This document shows, piece by piece, positions 1-7,982 of a DNA stretch of 35,884 nucleotides. Numbering within the stretch: position 1 is the stretch's first letter; the number at the start of each line of letters is the position of its first letter. The position numbers and the translations under genes were made by a program. Source of the stretch: Polyangiaceae bacterium. Its GTDB lineage: Bacteria; Myxococcota_A; Polyangia; Polyangiales; Polyangiaceae. Under the pieces are notes generated by a model, which saw only the letters and a program-made list of their open reading frames with translations, was not told the DNA's origin and ran no database searches. The stretch lies in the NCBI GenBank assembly GCA_020848455.1, contig JADLAB010000580.1:1-35884 (forward strand), read 5' to 3'.

Positions 1-581
1 ACCTCGCCCGCGAGCACCGTGCCGCGGGCGAACAGGCCCCCCACGGTGGTGGCGGCGCGCGCGAGCGCGTCGGCGTACGCGAAGCCGTGAAAGTCGGGCG
101 GCAGGGTGCTCGGGACCGAGCGGTACGCGGCGCCCACCACCCGCGGCGCCAGATCGGTGCAGCGCAGGGCCTCGGGCGGTGTACCCGCCGTGAGCGCGCG
201 CAGGGCGTCCTCGAAGTGCGCCATCTCGGGCGCGGCGGTGATGAGCGCGGGCACGTAGGTGTCGCGCAGGGAGCACGCCTCGTCGCTGTAGTGGTGCAGC
301 TGGCAGCGCACGAAGCCCGCCCGCGCTGCGAGCTGCCGGCCCATCACGTGGTACATGGCGCCCGGCTGGCCGGTCGAGGGCAGCTCGCGCCCGAGGCCCT
401 TCACGTCGTCCGGCGAGAGCCACTTCTGCTCGCTCCAGCCCGTGCGCCGCAGCAGGCGTGCGTCGACGACGAGCGCCGCCAGCCGCTCGACCTCGAAGGG
501 GTCGCCGTCCGGCAGCGCGAGGCCCCGCGCGCGGGCGAGCTCGACGCTCGGGAGCAACGGAGCGGGGCGCAGCTCGGACAT
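1..581 (-). CDS. Hypothetical protein, 3' end beyond the window
   Basis: The frame opens at an ATG at 581 and stays open to the window edge, giving about 193 residues with strong G/C third positions throughout. I do not recognise the family. Around residues 85-105 there is a His/Cys-containing stretch (RCQLHHYSDEAC). There is no signal peptide or membrane segment, so the product is probably cytoplasmic. The start lies 18 bp after the stop of the Old Yellow Enzyme gene on the same strand, so it is probably the last visible gene of a three-gene operon (SDR, OYE, this gene). That suggests, without proving, a role linked to the reductases. Coding status is well supported by composition and operon spacing; function is unknown. 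Confidence 0.7.
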   Translation of the reverse strand, partial: MSELRPAPLLPSVELARARGLALPDGDPFEVERLAALVVDARLLRRTGWSEQKWLSPDDVKGLGRELPSTGQPGAMYHVMGRQLAARAGFVRCQLHHYSDEACSLRDTYVPALITAAPEMAHFEDALRALTAGTPPEALRCTDLAPRVVGAAYRSVPSTLPPDFHGFAYADALARAATTVGGLFARGTVLAGE

Positions 582-599
582 GGCTCGACTCGCCAGGTA

Positions 600-1664
600 T
601 TAGCGGCGCGCGCGCAGGTACTGCTTCGGCCAGTCGATCTCGGCGCCGAGCACCTCGGCGGCGTGGAGCGGCCAGTACGGGTGCCGCAGGAGCTCGCGCG
701 CGAGCAGCACGGCGTCGGCCCGGCCCGTCGCGACGATCTCCTCGGCCTGCTTCGGCTGGGTGATGAGGCCGACGGCGCCCGTCGGGATGCCGGCCTCGAG
801 GCGCACCGCCTCGGCGAAGGGCACCTGGAAGCCGGGCCCCGCCGGCACCGTGGCGTGCGGCGCGAGCCCGCCGCTCGAGCAGTCGACCAGATCGACGCCG
901 AGGCCGCGGAACGCCTTGGCGAGCTCGATGGTCTGCGCGAGGTCCCACCCCCCCTCGACCCAGTCGGTGGCCGAGAGCCGCACGAAGAGCGGCAGGCGCG
1001 CCGGCCACGCCTCGCGCACGGCCCGCGCCACGCGCAACGGCAGCCGCGTGCGGTTCGCGAAGCTGCCGCCGTAGTCGTCGTCGCGCTGGTTCGAGAGCGG
1101 CGACAGGAACTCGTGCAGCAGGTAGCCGTGCGCCATGTGGAGCTCGACGAGCTCGAAGCCTATCGCGAGCGCGCGCCGTGCCGCGGCCACGAAGTACGCC
1201 ACCACGGCGTCGATCTCCGCCGCGTCGAGCGCGCGCGGCGTCGGGTGGCCGGGCGCGAAGGCGACGGCGCTCGGGGCGACCGGCTCCCAGCCCCCCGCCT
1301 CCTTCGGCACGGGCGCACCCCCGTCCCAGGGCGCCGCGGTCGAGGCCTTGCGCCCGGCGTGGGCGAGCTGGATCCCGGGCACCGCCCCCTGCTCGCGCAC
1401 GAAGGCCGCCGTGTCGGCGAGCGCCTCGGCGTGGGCGTCGGACCAGAGCCCGAGGTCCCCGGGCGAGATGCGCCCCTCGGGACACACCGCCGAGGCCTCG
1501 GCGAGCACGGCCGCCGCGCCACCGACCGCGCGGCTGCCGAGGTGCACGAGGTGCCAGCGCGTGGCGAGCCCGTCCACGCACGAGTACTGGCACATCGGCG
1601 AGACGAAGATGCGATTGCGGAAGGTGGTCTCGCGCAGGCGCAGCGGAGAGAACAGCTTGCTCAT
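600..1664 (-). CDS. Old Yellow Enzyme family NAD(P)H:flavin oxidoreductase (YqjM/XenA-like)
   Basis: This 354-residue protein has the full length of the YqjM/XenA branch of the FMN-dependent Old Yellow Enzymes, which reduce activated C=C bonds of enals, enones and nitro compounds using NAD(P)H. Visible marks are SPMCQYS (Cys25 and Tyr27, the class-specific redox-tuning Cys and active-site Tyr), QLAHAGRKAS, and HMAHGYLLHEFLSPLSN with the substrate-binding pair His176/His179 and Tyr181. YGGSFANR and the C-terminal phosphate-binding region of the TIM barrel follow. No signal peptide is present, so it is cytoplasmic. It starts 24 bp after the SDR stop and ends 18 bp before the next gene, consistent with one operon. 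The physiological substrate cannot be read from sequence. Confidence 0.95.
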   Translation of the reverse strand: MSKLFSPLRLRETTFRNRIFVSPMCQYSCVDGLATRWHLVHLGSRAVGGAAAVLAEASAVCPEGRISPGDLGLWSDAHAEALADTAAFVREQGAVPGIQLAHAGRKASTAAPWDGGAPVPKEAGGWEPVAPSAVAFAPGHPTPRALDAAEIDAVVAYFVAAARRALAIGFELVELHMAHGYLLHEFLSPLSNQRDDDYGGSFANRTRLPLRVARAVREAWPARLPLFVRLSATDWVEGGWDLAQTIELAKAFRGLGVDLVDCSSGGLAPHATVPAGPGFQVPFAEAVRLEAGIPTGAVGLITQPKQAEEIVATGRADAVLLARELLRHPYWPLHAAEVLGAEIDWPKQYLRARR

Positions 1665-1688
1665 GGGGCTTCGACCTTCGACGGCACG

Positions 1689-2405
1689 TCAGATGTACTG
1701 ACCCGCGTCCACGCGCAACACCTCGCCGGTGATGGCGCGCGCCGCGTCGGAGAGCAGGAACAGGACCGCGTGGGCAATGTCCTCGGGCGCGGCGAGCTCG
1801 GGGAGCACCGCCTCGGCGCGCGCGCGCGCCCGCACGTCCTCGGGCAGCTCGCGCGCCATGTCCGTCATGACCATGCCCGGGGCGACCGCGTTGACGGTGA
1901 TGCCCTTCGGCCCGAGCTCGCGCGCCGCCGTCTTCGTGAGGCCGACGAGGCCGGCCTTCGCCGCGGCGTAGTTCGCCTGGCCGAACTTTCCGCGCAGGCC
2001 GTTGATCGAGGTGATGTTCACGATGCGTCCACCGCCCGCCTCGCGCATGCCGGGTGCGAGCGCGCGGATCAGGCGGAAGGCGCCGGACAGGTTCACGTCG
2101 AGCACCGACTGCCACTCGTCGTCGCTCATCTTGAGCAGGCTCTTGTCGCGCGTGATGCCCGCGTTGTTGACGAGCAGGGTCGCGGGCCGCGGCAGGCTCC
2201 CGGCCGCCGCGGCGACGCTCGTCGTGACGCCGATGTCGACCGCGTGGAAGCGGAGCGACGGGTCGGGGTCGCCAAGGGCGCGATCGAAGACGTGGGTCTC
2301 GGCCCCCGCCGCCGCGAGCGTGCGCGCGATGACGCGCCCGATGCCGCGCCCGCCGCCCGTGACGACCGCCACCTTGCCCGTGAAGTCCCAGCCGGGGGCT
2401 GCCAT
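1689..2405 (-). CDS. SDR family oxidoreductase, FabG/PhaB-like 3-oxoacyl reductase
   Basis: A 238-residue classical short-chain dehydrogenase. The N-terminal Rossmann motif is TGGGRGIG, followed by NNAG, and the catalytic Ser133-Tyr146-Lys150 set sits in TSINGLRGKFGQANYAAAK. The spacing is that of beta-ketoacyl-ACP or acetoacetyl-CoA reductases, and the stretch around GITRDKSLLKM is typical of FabG/PhaB. It probably reduces a 3-oxoacyl thioester with NADPH in the cytoplasm. It is the first gene of an apparent operon with an Old Yellow Enzyme and an unrecognised protein. That context hints at an accessory reductive role rather than the primary fatty-acid FabG, since no other fab genes are nearby. 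The start is the ATG at 2405. Confidence 0.93.
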   Translation of the reverse strand: MAAPGWDFTGKVAVVTGGGRGIGRVIARTLAAAGAETHVFDRALGDPDPSLRFHAVDIGVTTSVAAAAGSLPRPATLLVNNAGITRDKSLLKMSDDEWQSVLDVNLSGAFRLIRALAPGMREAGGGRIVNITSINGLRGKFGQANYAAAKAGLVGLTKTAARELGPKGITVNAVAPGMVMTDMARELPEDVRARARAEAVLPELAAPEDIAHAVLFLLSDAARAITGEVLRVDAGQYI

Positions 2406-2430
2406 GGTTCCGTCGTAGACCGGCCGCGGG

Positions 2431-2454
2431 CGTCCGGCTACCCCGCGCCGGACG
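2431..2454. terminator. Hairpin between kinase and SDR genes, possible terminator
   Basis: A perfect 8-bp inverted repeat (CGTCCGGC/GCCGGACG) with an 8-nt loop lies in the 65-bp gap after the kinase stop. There is no T-tract, so it would not be a classical intrinsic terminator. It may only mark the end of the kinase transcript. Confidence 0.35.
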
Positions 2455-2470
2455 AGCGCGAGGCTCGGCG

Positions 2471-4675
2471 TCAGCGGTCGGGCACGGCGGACGCCGCGTC
2501 CCCCGCGGCGGGCTTGGGCTCGGGGGGCGCACGTCGGGTGGCCACCCAGTCGCAGGCCTTCTTGTGGCCGTCGATGCCCCAGGTCTGCCCGTCACACGCG
2601 GCCTTCGCGAGCGAGAGCGCCCGCGCCTCGTCCTTCGGGACGCCCCGGCCGTACTGGTAGAGGACGGCGAGGTCGTAGCAGCCCCAGATCGAGCCCCGGT
2701 CGCAGGCCTTCCGATACAGCTCGGCCGCGCGCTCCTGGTCGGCCGCGACGATGCGTCCGTCGCGGTAGAAGTCGCCGAGGTAGTTGCAGCCCAGCATCTC
2801 GCCGCCGTCGCAGGCGCGGCGGTAGAGCGGGAGCCGCTCTGCGGTGTCGTCGAGGACCTCGCCGAGGCGGCGACAGCCCATCATGTCGCCGCGCTCGCAG
2901 CTCTGCTCGTAGAGCTCGGTCGCGCGCTTGCGATCGCGCTCGACGCCATTGCCATGGCGGTAGGCGTTGCCGAGATCGACGCACGCCCGTGGGACGCCGG
3001 CGCCGCACGCCTGGTCGTACAGCGCGACGGCGCGCTCCGGGTCCTTGCGCACGGCCGAGCCCTCCGCGTACATGACGCCGAGCTGCGCGCAGCCGAGCTC
3101 CGAGCCGTCGCGGCAGGCGCGGTCCAGCGTCTCGAACGCGCGGCGGACGTCCTGTGGGAGACCCCGCCCGATGCGCAGGGCGTCCCCCACGACGGCACAG
3201 CCGTCGGCGTTGCCCGCGCGGCAGCTCGCCTCGGCCTCGCGCACACCGGTCGCGAGGTTGTCGATCTCGGTCTCGTCGTCGTAGAGGTGCCACGCGAGCC
3301 GAGCGTGCTCGGGCGTCCCCGGCGACGGGCGCGTGGCGCTCGAGACCGGCGCGAGGCTCGCCGCCGATGGCGACGACGGGGCCGAGGCCGACGGGTCGGC
3401 AGGCCCACCGGCGCTCGTCGCCGCGCGCTCGTCGCCTCGGGTCGCGCTGCCGTCGACCCGCGGACCCGTCGCGGCGGCGTCGCGTCCCGCCGACAGCGCC
3501 CACACGACCGCGACGACCGAGACCGCCGCGGCCGCCACGCTCGCGGCGAGCCAGGGCGCGCCCAGCCGACGTGCCGGCACGCCGGGCGGGGCCGAGGGCA
3601 GAGGGACCGTGCCCTCCGTCCTCGGATGGTGCGCGAGCTCGCCGGCGCGCGGCTCGAGGGCCGGTGGCGCCACGCCGGGCCGCGCGTCGAGGAACGCCGC
3701 GGTGTCGAGCGCCTCGCTGTGCGCGTCGATCTCGGGCGGAGCGGACGGCGCGGCGGGCGCGTCGCCCGACTCGAGCCCGCGCAGCGCGGCGAGCAGCTCG
3801 GCCGCGCTCGGGCGGGCCTTCGGCTCGACCGCCGAGGCGCGCAGGCAGAGCGCCGCGAAGGCGTCGGAGACGCGCGCGCCGCGGCTGCGTGGCGAAGGGC
3901 GGTCGTCGGACGTCGACGCGACGAAGAAGTCGCCGACCTCGTCGCCCACGAACATGCGCGTGCCGGTCGCGAGCTCGAACAGGAGGAGCCCGAGCGCGTG
4001 GACGTCGGTCCACGGCCCCGTGGCGCCGAAGAGCTTGGGGCGAAACTGCTCCGGCGCCCCGTAGGGCGGGGAGAACGCGTGGAAGCCGCTCGAGGTGTGG
4101 GTCACCTGCTCGGTGTGGGTCTCGCCGTCGCTCATCGCCTTGGCGATCCCGAAGTCGAGGAGCTTCGTCGTCTCGCCCCGGGCCGTGCGGGCGCGAAAGA
4201 CGTTGGCCGGCTTGATGTCGCGATGGGCGATGCCGAGCTCGTGCGCGAAGCCGAGGGCGTCGATCGCGGGACCGAGCATGTCCACGATCGCGCGCTCGTC
4301 GAAGGGGCCCGCTCCCGCCCGGAGGCGCTCGGCGAGCAGGGCGTCGAGCGAGGTGCCCTCGAGCCACTCGAGGACGAGGTAGGGCACGGGCTCGCGCGGA
4401 TGCTCGGCGATCCCGAAGTCGAGCACGCGCACGATGTTCGGGTGCAGGGAGAGCTTCGAGAGCATGCGCCCCTCGTTGCGAAAGCGCTCGAGCATGAGCT
4501 CCCGCGCCTCGGGGACGAAGTGGGCCGGGAGCTTGAGGCACTTGATCGCGACGGGAGTGGCGAGCTCGCGGTGATGCGCTCGGTAGACCAGGCCGAACCC
4601 GCCCTCTCCGACCACGGCCTCGACCTCGTAGCGCTTCTCGACGAGCGTGCCGACCCAGCCGAAGACGTCCCTCAT
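2471..4675 (-). CDS. Membrane Ser/Thr protein kinase with C-terminal Cys-paired Sel1 repeats
   Basis: The 734-residue product has an N-terminal Hanks-type kinase domain (about residues 16-295). It shows GEGGFG (P-loop), Lys45 in VAIKC, HRDIKPAN (catalytic Asp153), DFG (Asp174) and YGAPEQF. A Pro/Ala-rich juxtamembrane region and one transmembrane helix (about 371-392) follow, then a Ser/Ala/Pro linker and about seven Sel1/TPR-like repeats (about 460-715). Each repeat carries a Cys-x7-Cys pair such as ACRDGSELGC, as in the disulfide-bridged Helicobacter Hcp proteins. That fits an extracytoplasmic sensor half. I chose the ATG at 4675, with GGAG about 10 nt upstream, over an in-frame GTG at 4735 that lacks a ribosome binding site. 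It phosphorylates unknown targets; the lipoprotein gene upstream may be functionally linked. Confidence 0.93.
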   Translation of the reverse strand: MRDVFGWVGTLVEKRYEVEAVVGEGGFGLVYRAHHRELATPVAIKCLKLPAHFVPEARELMLERFRNEGRMLSKLSLHPNIVRVLDFGIAEHPREPVPYLVLEWLEGTSLDALLAERLRAGAGPFDERAIVDMLGPAIDALGFAHELGIAHRDIKPANVFRARTARGETTKLLDFGIAKAMSDGETHTEQVTHTSSGFHAFSPPYGAPEQFRPKLFGATGPWTDVHALGLLLFELATGTRMFVGDEVGDFFVASTSDDRPSPRSRGARVSDAFAALCLRASAVEPKARPSAAELLAALRGLESGDAPAAPSAPPEIDAHSEALDTAAFLDARPGVAPPALEPRAGELAHHPRTEGTVPLPSAPPGVPARRLGAPWLAASVAAAAVSVVAVVWALSAGRDAAATGPRVDGSATRGDERAATSAGGPADPSASAPSSPSAASLAPVSSATRPSPGTPEHARLAWHLYDDETEIDNLATGVREAEASCRAGNADGCAVVGDALRIGRGLPQDVRRAFETLDRACRDGSELGCAQLGVMYAEGSAVRKDPERAVALYDQACGAGVPRACVDLGNAYRHGNGVERDRKRATELYEQSCERGDMMGCRRLGEVLDDTAERLPLYRRACDGGEMLGCNYLGDFYRDGRIVAADQERAAELYRKACDRGSIWGCYDLAVLYQYGRGVPKDEARALSLAKAACDGQTWGIDGHKKACDWVATRRAPPEPKPAAGDAASAVPDR

Positions 4676-4806
4676 GGTGGCGCGACTCCGCGGACGCGCC
4701 GCGCGTCCCGTCGGGGTCTGCTGTGGCTCGCGCACGCGCCCATGGCCCGCGTCACGCTACCGCCGACGGCATCGACCCGCAACGCGGTGCCCGGGCGGCG
4801 CGAGGA

Positions 4807-5676
4807 CTACCGGCGGCGCGCGCCTCGACTCCCATCCATGGCGCGGAAGACGTCTTCGCGCGTCGCGCGCCGGCAGGTCGCGCCGTCGATGTCGCGCCGC
4901 AGCTCCCCGTGCCCCGCGACCTCGAAGGTCCAGAGCTGGGGCGGGCCCTCCCAGAAGCCGTAGGTCGCCGTGGCGACGGCGTTCTCGGGGACCCCGCTCG
5001 CGTGCGCGGCGCGCCAGGCGTCGGCCAGGGAGCATGCCGGCAGCGGCCGGGGCCTGGCGCCGAGCTCGAGTCGGCTCGAGTCTTGGAGCCGCCCGCGGAG
5101 GCACGGCGCCGGGACCTCACCGCAGAGGCTCGCGGAGCTCGTGATGGAGACGCCCACCTCGACGAGATCGGCGCCGGGGGCCTTCGTCGGGTCGAGCTCG
5201 TGGAAGCCGAAGCTGGCGTAGAGCGCCATGTCGCGGGTGAGGTCGACGCCACCGGCCGCGGTCATGTGCTCGACCCCGAGCGTGACGAGGCCGACGCGCT
5301 CGTCGAGCGACAGAGCGAGGGCCCTGGCCTGTTCGAGCACGCCTGCGAGCTCGGCGTTCGCGGCGTCGGGCACGGATATCGGTACGCTGCGCCCCGTGGG
5401 GTCGGCCGGGGGGTCGCTCGAGCGCACCGTCGGCGGGGCGGGCCGCGGGCCGGCGCTCCGCGACGGGGTGAAGTCCGGCCGGGGCGGAGCCAACGTGTTC
5501 GGCGCCTCGTTCGTGTCGGAGGGCCGCCGCTCCCGGTGGTGGTCATCGCAGCAGGGCAAGAGGAGCACGAGCGCGAGCGCGCCGAAGGACCGCGCCCGGC
5601 CGCGGCCGCGCCCGCGCGGCGGCCCGAGGGTCCCCGAGGACGCTCGCTCGGCTGTGGTGAAAAGGCACGCCATCAC
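4807..5676 (-). CDS. Putative lipoprotein of unknown function
   Basis: A 289-residue protein with a basic N-terminus, a hydrophobic core (GALALVLLLP) and a Cys pair (LLPCCDD, about residues 42-43) that resembles a lipobox. The leader is unusually long, so the true start may be an internal codon. A Pro/Ser-rich, low-complexity segment follows to about residue 95. The folded part contains several Cys (SLCGEVPAPCL, LPACSLADAW, ATCRRAT) that could form disulfides outside the cytoplasm. I do not recognise the family. It lies upstream of the kinase gene on the same strand with a 131-bp gap, so co-transcription is possible. Confidence 0.7.
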   Translation of the reverse strand: MMACLFTTAERASSGTLGPPRGRGRGRARSFGALALVLLLPCCDDHHRERRPSDTNEAPNTLAPPRPDFTPSRSAGPRPAPPTVRSSDPPADPTGRSVPISVPDAANAELAGVLEQARALALSLDERVGLVTLGVEHMTAAGGVDLTRDMALYASFGFHELDPTKAPGADLVEVGVSITSSASLCGEVPAPCLRGRLQDSSRLELGARPRPLPACSLADAWRAAHASGVPENAVATATYGFWEGPPQLWTFEVAGHGELRRDIDGATCRRATREDVFRAMDGSRGARRR

Positions 5677-5823
5677 CGAGCGAAGCTAGCATGGACGCGC
5701 GTGTCGCCGACGCCTCGCGGACGGCGGGCCCGCGCGCCGTCGCGTTCGTATACCCATACATGACGACCCTCCGTGGATGTCCGGATGGCCTCGGGCAAGG
5801 GGTGGTGGTATCGTTGTGGATAG

Positions 5824-6066
5824 GACGAGATCGTCATCCCGGAGGGCATCGCCGTCGGGGCGCGGCTGCTCGAAGGGGGCAGCCCCATCGACGCGGCGAC
5901 CGAGGTCGAGCTCACGCCGGCCGAGCCGTTCCTCGCCATCTACCCGACCGGCAAGCACGGCGAGATCGTCGTCTACGGGCTCGAGCCGGGGCAAACGGTC
6001 GTCCATGTCACGGTCGACGGCGAGGCGGCGTTCGACATCCCGGCCACCGTGTCGGCGCAGCCGTAG
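5824..6066 (+). pseudogene. 5'-truncated coding remnant
   Basis: The stretch 5677-6192 has no intact gene. Within it, the plus frame from 5824 to the TAG at 6064-6066 has coding-like composition: about 80 codons, nearly all ending in G or C. Its peptide is structured-looking, with alternating beta-like segments (AIYPTGKHGEIVVYGL, VVHVTVDGEAAFDI). The frame has no ATG, GTG or TTG and is closed upstream by a TAG at 5821-5823. The sequence before that loses the codon bias. I read it as the C-terminal end of a decayed gene, possibly an Ig-like or pilus-type beta domain. A very short gene with a non-standard start is the alternative. I see nothing definite in 5677-5820 or 6067-6192. Confidence 0.45.
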
Positions 6067-6192
6067 GCGCTCGGCGGGCCACCGCGGCGCGCCCGAGCAC
6101 CGGCGGATGTCACGGCACCGCCTCGTCGGGTAGCTCCCAGACCTCGAGCGCCCCCGCGGTGCGCGCCCCGCTCCCATGGTACGACGCGCGCC

Positions 6193-7035
6193 ATGGACAG
6201 GGACCTCGCAGGGCGCTTCATCGTCATCACCGGCGCCAACACGGGCATCGGCCTCGCAACGGCCGAGATCCTCGCCGCGCGCGGCGCCAAGCTGGCGCTC
6301 GCCTGTCGTTCGGAGGCGAAGACCCTGCCCGTCGTCGAGGCCCTGCGCAGGCAGGGCGGCGAGGCCGAGTTCGTCGCGCTCGACCTCGCGTCGCTCGCGA
6401 GCGTGCGCACCTGCGCCGCGGGCCTCCTCGGCACCGGGCGGCCGATCGACGTCCTGCTCAACAACGCGGGGCTCGCGGGCCAGCGTGGGCAGACCGCCGA
6501 CGGCTTCGAGCTCGCCTTCGGCACGAACCACCTCGGGCATTTCCTGCTCACGCTGCTCGTGATGCCGCTCCTGCGACAGGCGAAGGCCGCGCGCATCGTC
6601 CACGTCGCAAGCACTGCGCACTACGACGCCAAGGGCATCGACTTCGAGGCCGTGAGGAAGCCGACCGAGACCGTGACGGGCCTGCGGGAGTACGCGGTCT
6701 CGAAGCTCGCCAACGTGCTCTTCCCGCGCGAGCTCGCGCGCCGCGTCGGGCCGGAAGGCATCCACAGCTACGCGCTTCATCCCGGCGTCGTCGCCTCCGA
6801 CGGGTGGCGCCGCATCCCGTGGCCCATCCGCCCGCTGATGAAGCTCTTCATGCTCTCGAACGCGGAGGGCGCCGCCACGAGCGTCCACTGCGCCACCGCG
6901 CCCGAGGTCGCCGGCGACGACGGCCGCTACTACGACCGCTGCCGCGAGAAGCGGCCGAGCCCGCTCGCGCTCGACGACGATCTCGCGCGCAAGCTCTGGG
7001 CGCACAGCGTCGAGTGGACGGGCGTCGGGCTCTGA
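6193..7035 (+). CDS. SDR family oxidoreductase, retinol-dehydrogenase-like
   Basis: A 280-residue short-chain dehydrogenase. It has TGANTGIG for cofactor binding, CRS after the second strand (an Arg there often favours NADP), LLNNAG, and the catalytic Ser140, Tyr167 (YAVSK) and Lys171. The FGTNHLGHFLLT segment and the long interval between Ser and Tyr are typical of the RDH11-14/WWOX-like group common in bacteria. It probably oxidises or reduces a lipophilic alcohol/aldehyde; the substrate is unknown. It stands alone on the plus strand, after the 5824-6066 remnant and before a strong hairpin at 7046-7096. Confidence 0.92.
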   Translation: MDRDLAGRFIVITGANTGIGLATAEILAARGAKLALACRSEAKTLPVVEALRRQGGEAEFVALDLASLASVRTCAAGLLGTGRPIDVLLNNAGLAGQRGQTADGFELAFGTNHLGHFLLTLLVMPLLRQAKAARIVHVASTAHYDAKGIDFEAVRKPTETVTGLREYAVSKLANVLFPRELARRVGPEGIHSYALHPGVVASDGWRRIPWPIRPLMKLFMLSNAEGAATSVHCATAPEVAGDDGRYYDRCREKRPSPLALDDDLARKLWAHSVEWTGVGL

Positions 7036-7045
7036 CCGGCCTCGA

Positions 7046-7096
7046 CTCCGCCACAAGTCGGCCTACTTCGCCGAAGTTGCCGGGTTTGTGGCGGAG
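7046..7096. terminator. 51-bp compound hairpin between convergent genes
   Basis: Perfect 11-bp outer arms (CTCCGCCACAA at 7046-7056 and its complement at 7086-7096) enclose further pairing: CGGC with GCCG, then ACTTC-GCC-GAAGT at the tip. The element starts 11 bp after the SDR stop and ends 43 bp before the UspA stop on the other strand. A bidirectional terminator is the simplest reading. It lacks U-tracts, so a dispersed palindromic repeat is the alternative. Confidence 0.6.
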
Positions 7097-7139
7097 CCCG
7101 GCGCCTCGACGCACGTAGCGCCCGGAGCAGCGCGCGACC

Positions 7140-7982
7140 TCAGCGCGCGAGCATGATCGGCCGACGCGCGCGCTCGGCGAGTCGCGCGAGGGGTACGCCC
7201 GCCGCCCGTGCGCCGGCCGCGAGGACGAGGGCGCCACCCGGGACCTCGCCGAGCGCCATGAGCACCTCGCCGAGCGCCGGCCGCAGCACCGGGCGCACCC
7301 GGGCCGCGACGCCGAGCGCCGCGAGCCCTGCGCGCGCCTCCTCGGCCGTGCGCCGCGCCGCCGCCTCGGCGTCGCCGACCCCGAGCACCGTGACGACGCC
7401 GCCGTCGTGGCGCGCGAGGTACGCCGCCGCCGCGAGCGCCCGCTCGCCCTCCGGACTGCCGTCGTACACGACCGTGGGCCCCGAGAGCGCGTGCCCGGCC
7501 CGGATGAGCAAGACGGGGCGCTCGGCCTGCTCGCTCACGCGCCGGGCCGTCTCGGCCGCGACGTCGGGCCGGCCGAGCACCGAGACGCCGAGCGGCAGCA
7601 CGACGACGTCGACGCTCGCCGAGGCGGCCACCACCTCGTGCGTCACCTCGCCGCGCACGACGCGGAACGAGAAGGTGAGCTTCGCCCGCTCGGCGGCCTC
7701 CCGGACGGCCGCTCGGGCGCGGTCGCCGCGCGAGCGGAGCGCGCGCTCCATCTCGGCGACCTCCATGCCCTGCGGCCCCGCCCCTGCCGAGGTCACGACG
7801 CGCACCACGGGCGAGGCCGCGAGCCGCAAGAGCCCCGCGTCCTCGACGAAGAGCCCGACGAGCTCCGAGCGCGCGCGCTCGGCCAGGCGCGCCGCCGCCT
7901 CGAGCCCGGCGAGCCCGTGCGCGGAGGCGTCGAGCGCCACGAGCAGCCGCCGCGCGCGGAGCTCGAGCGGGTCTCGGCTCAC
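7140..7982 (-). CDS. Tandem universal stress protein (UspA) family
   Basis: The 280-residue protein has two UspA-like halves. The first (about 10-160) opens with LLVALDASAHG and closes with RPVLLIRAG. The second (about 168-280) opens with PTVVYDGSPEGERAL and closes with RRPIMLAR. The Gly-rich ATP-binding signature (G-x2-G-x9-G-S/T) is not evident in either half, so it is probably a non-ATP-binding type. The start is a GTG at 7982 that overlaps the TGA of the Lon-like gene (GTGA). This implies translational coupling and a shared stress-response transcript with the protease. Confidence 0.88.
   Translation of the reverse strand: MSRDPLELRARRLLVALDASAHGLAGLEAAARLAERARSELVGLFVEDAGLLRLAASPVVRVVTSAGAGPQGMEVAEMERALRSRGDRARAAVREAAERAKLTFSFRVVRGEVTHEVVAASASVDVVVLPLGVSVLGRPDVAAETARRVSEQAERPVLLIRAGHALSGPTVVYDGSPEGERALAAAAYLARHDGGVVTVLGVGDAEAAARRTAEEARAGLAALGVAARVRPVLRPALGEVLMALGEVPGGALVLAAGARAAGVPLARLAERARRPIMLAR

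Noticed and set aside
87-2660. 857-codon plus-strand open frame opposite the SDR and OYE genes
   Set aside because: Arg/Ala/Gly/Pro-biased translation without domain motifs; antisense shadow of well-supported minus-strand genes in high-GC DNA.
2564-4963. 799-codon plus-strand frame opposite the kinase gene
   Set aside because: Its peptide has no recognisable domain, while the minus strand has complete kinase and Sel1 motifs.
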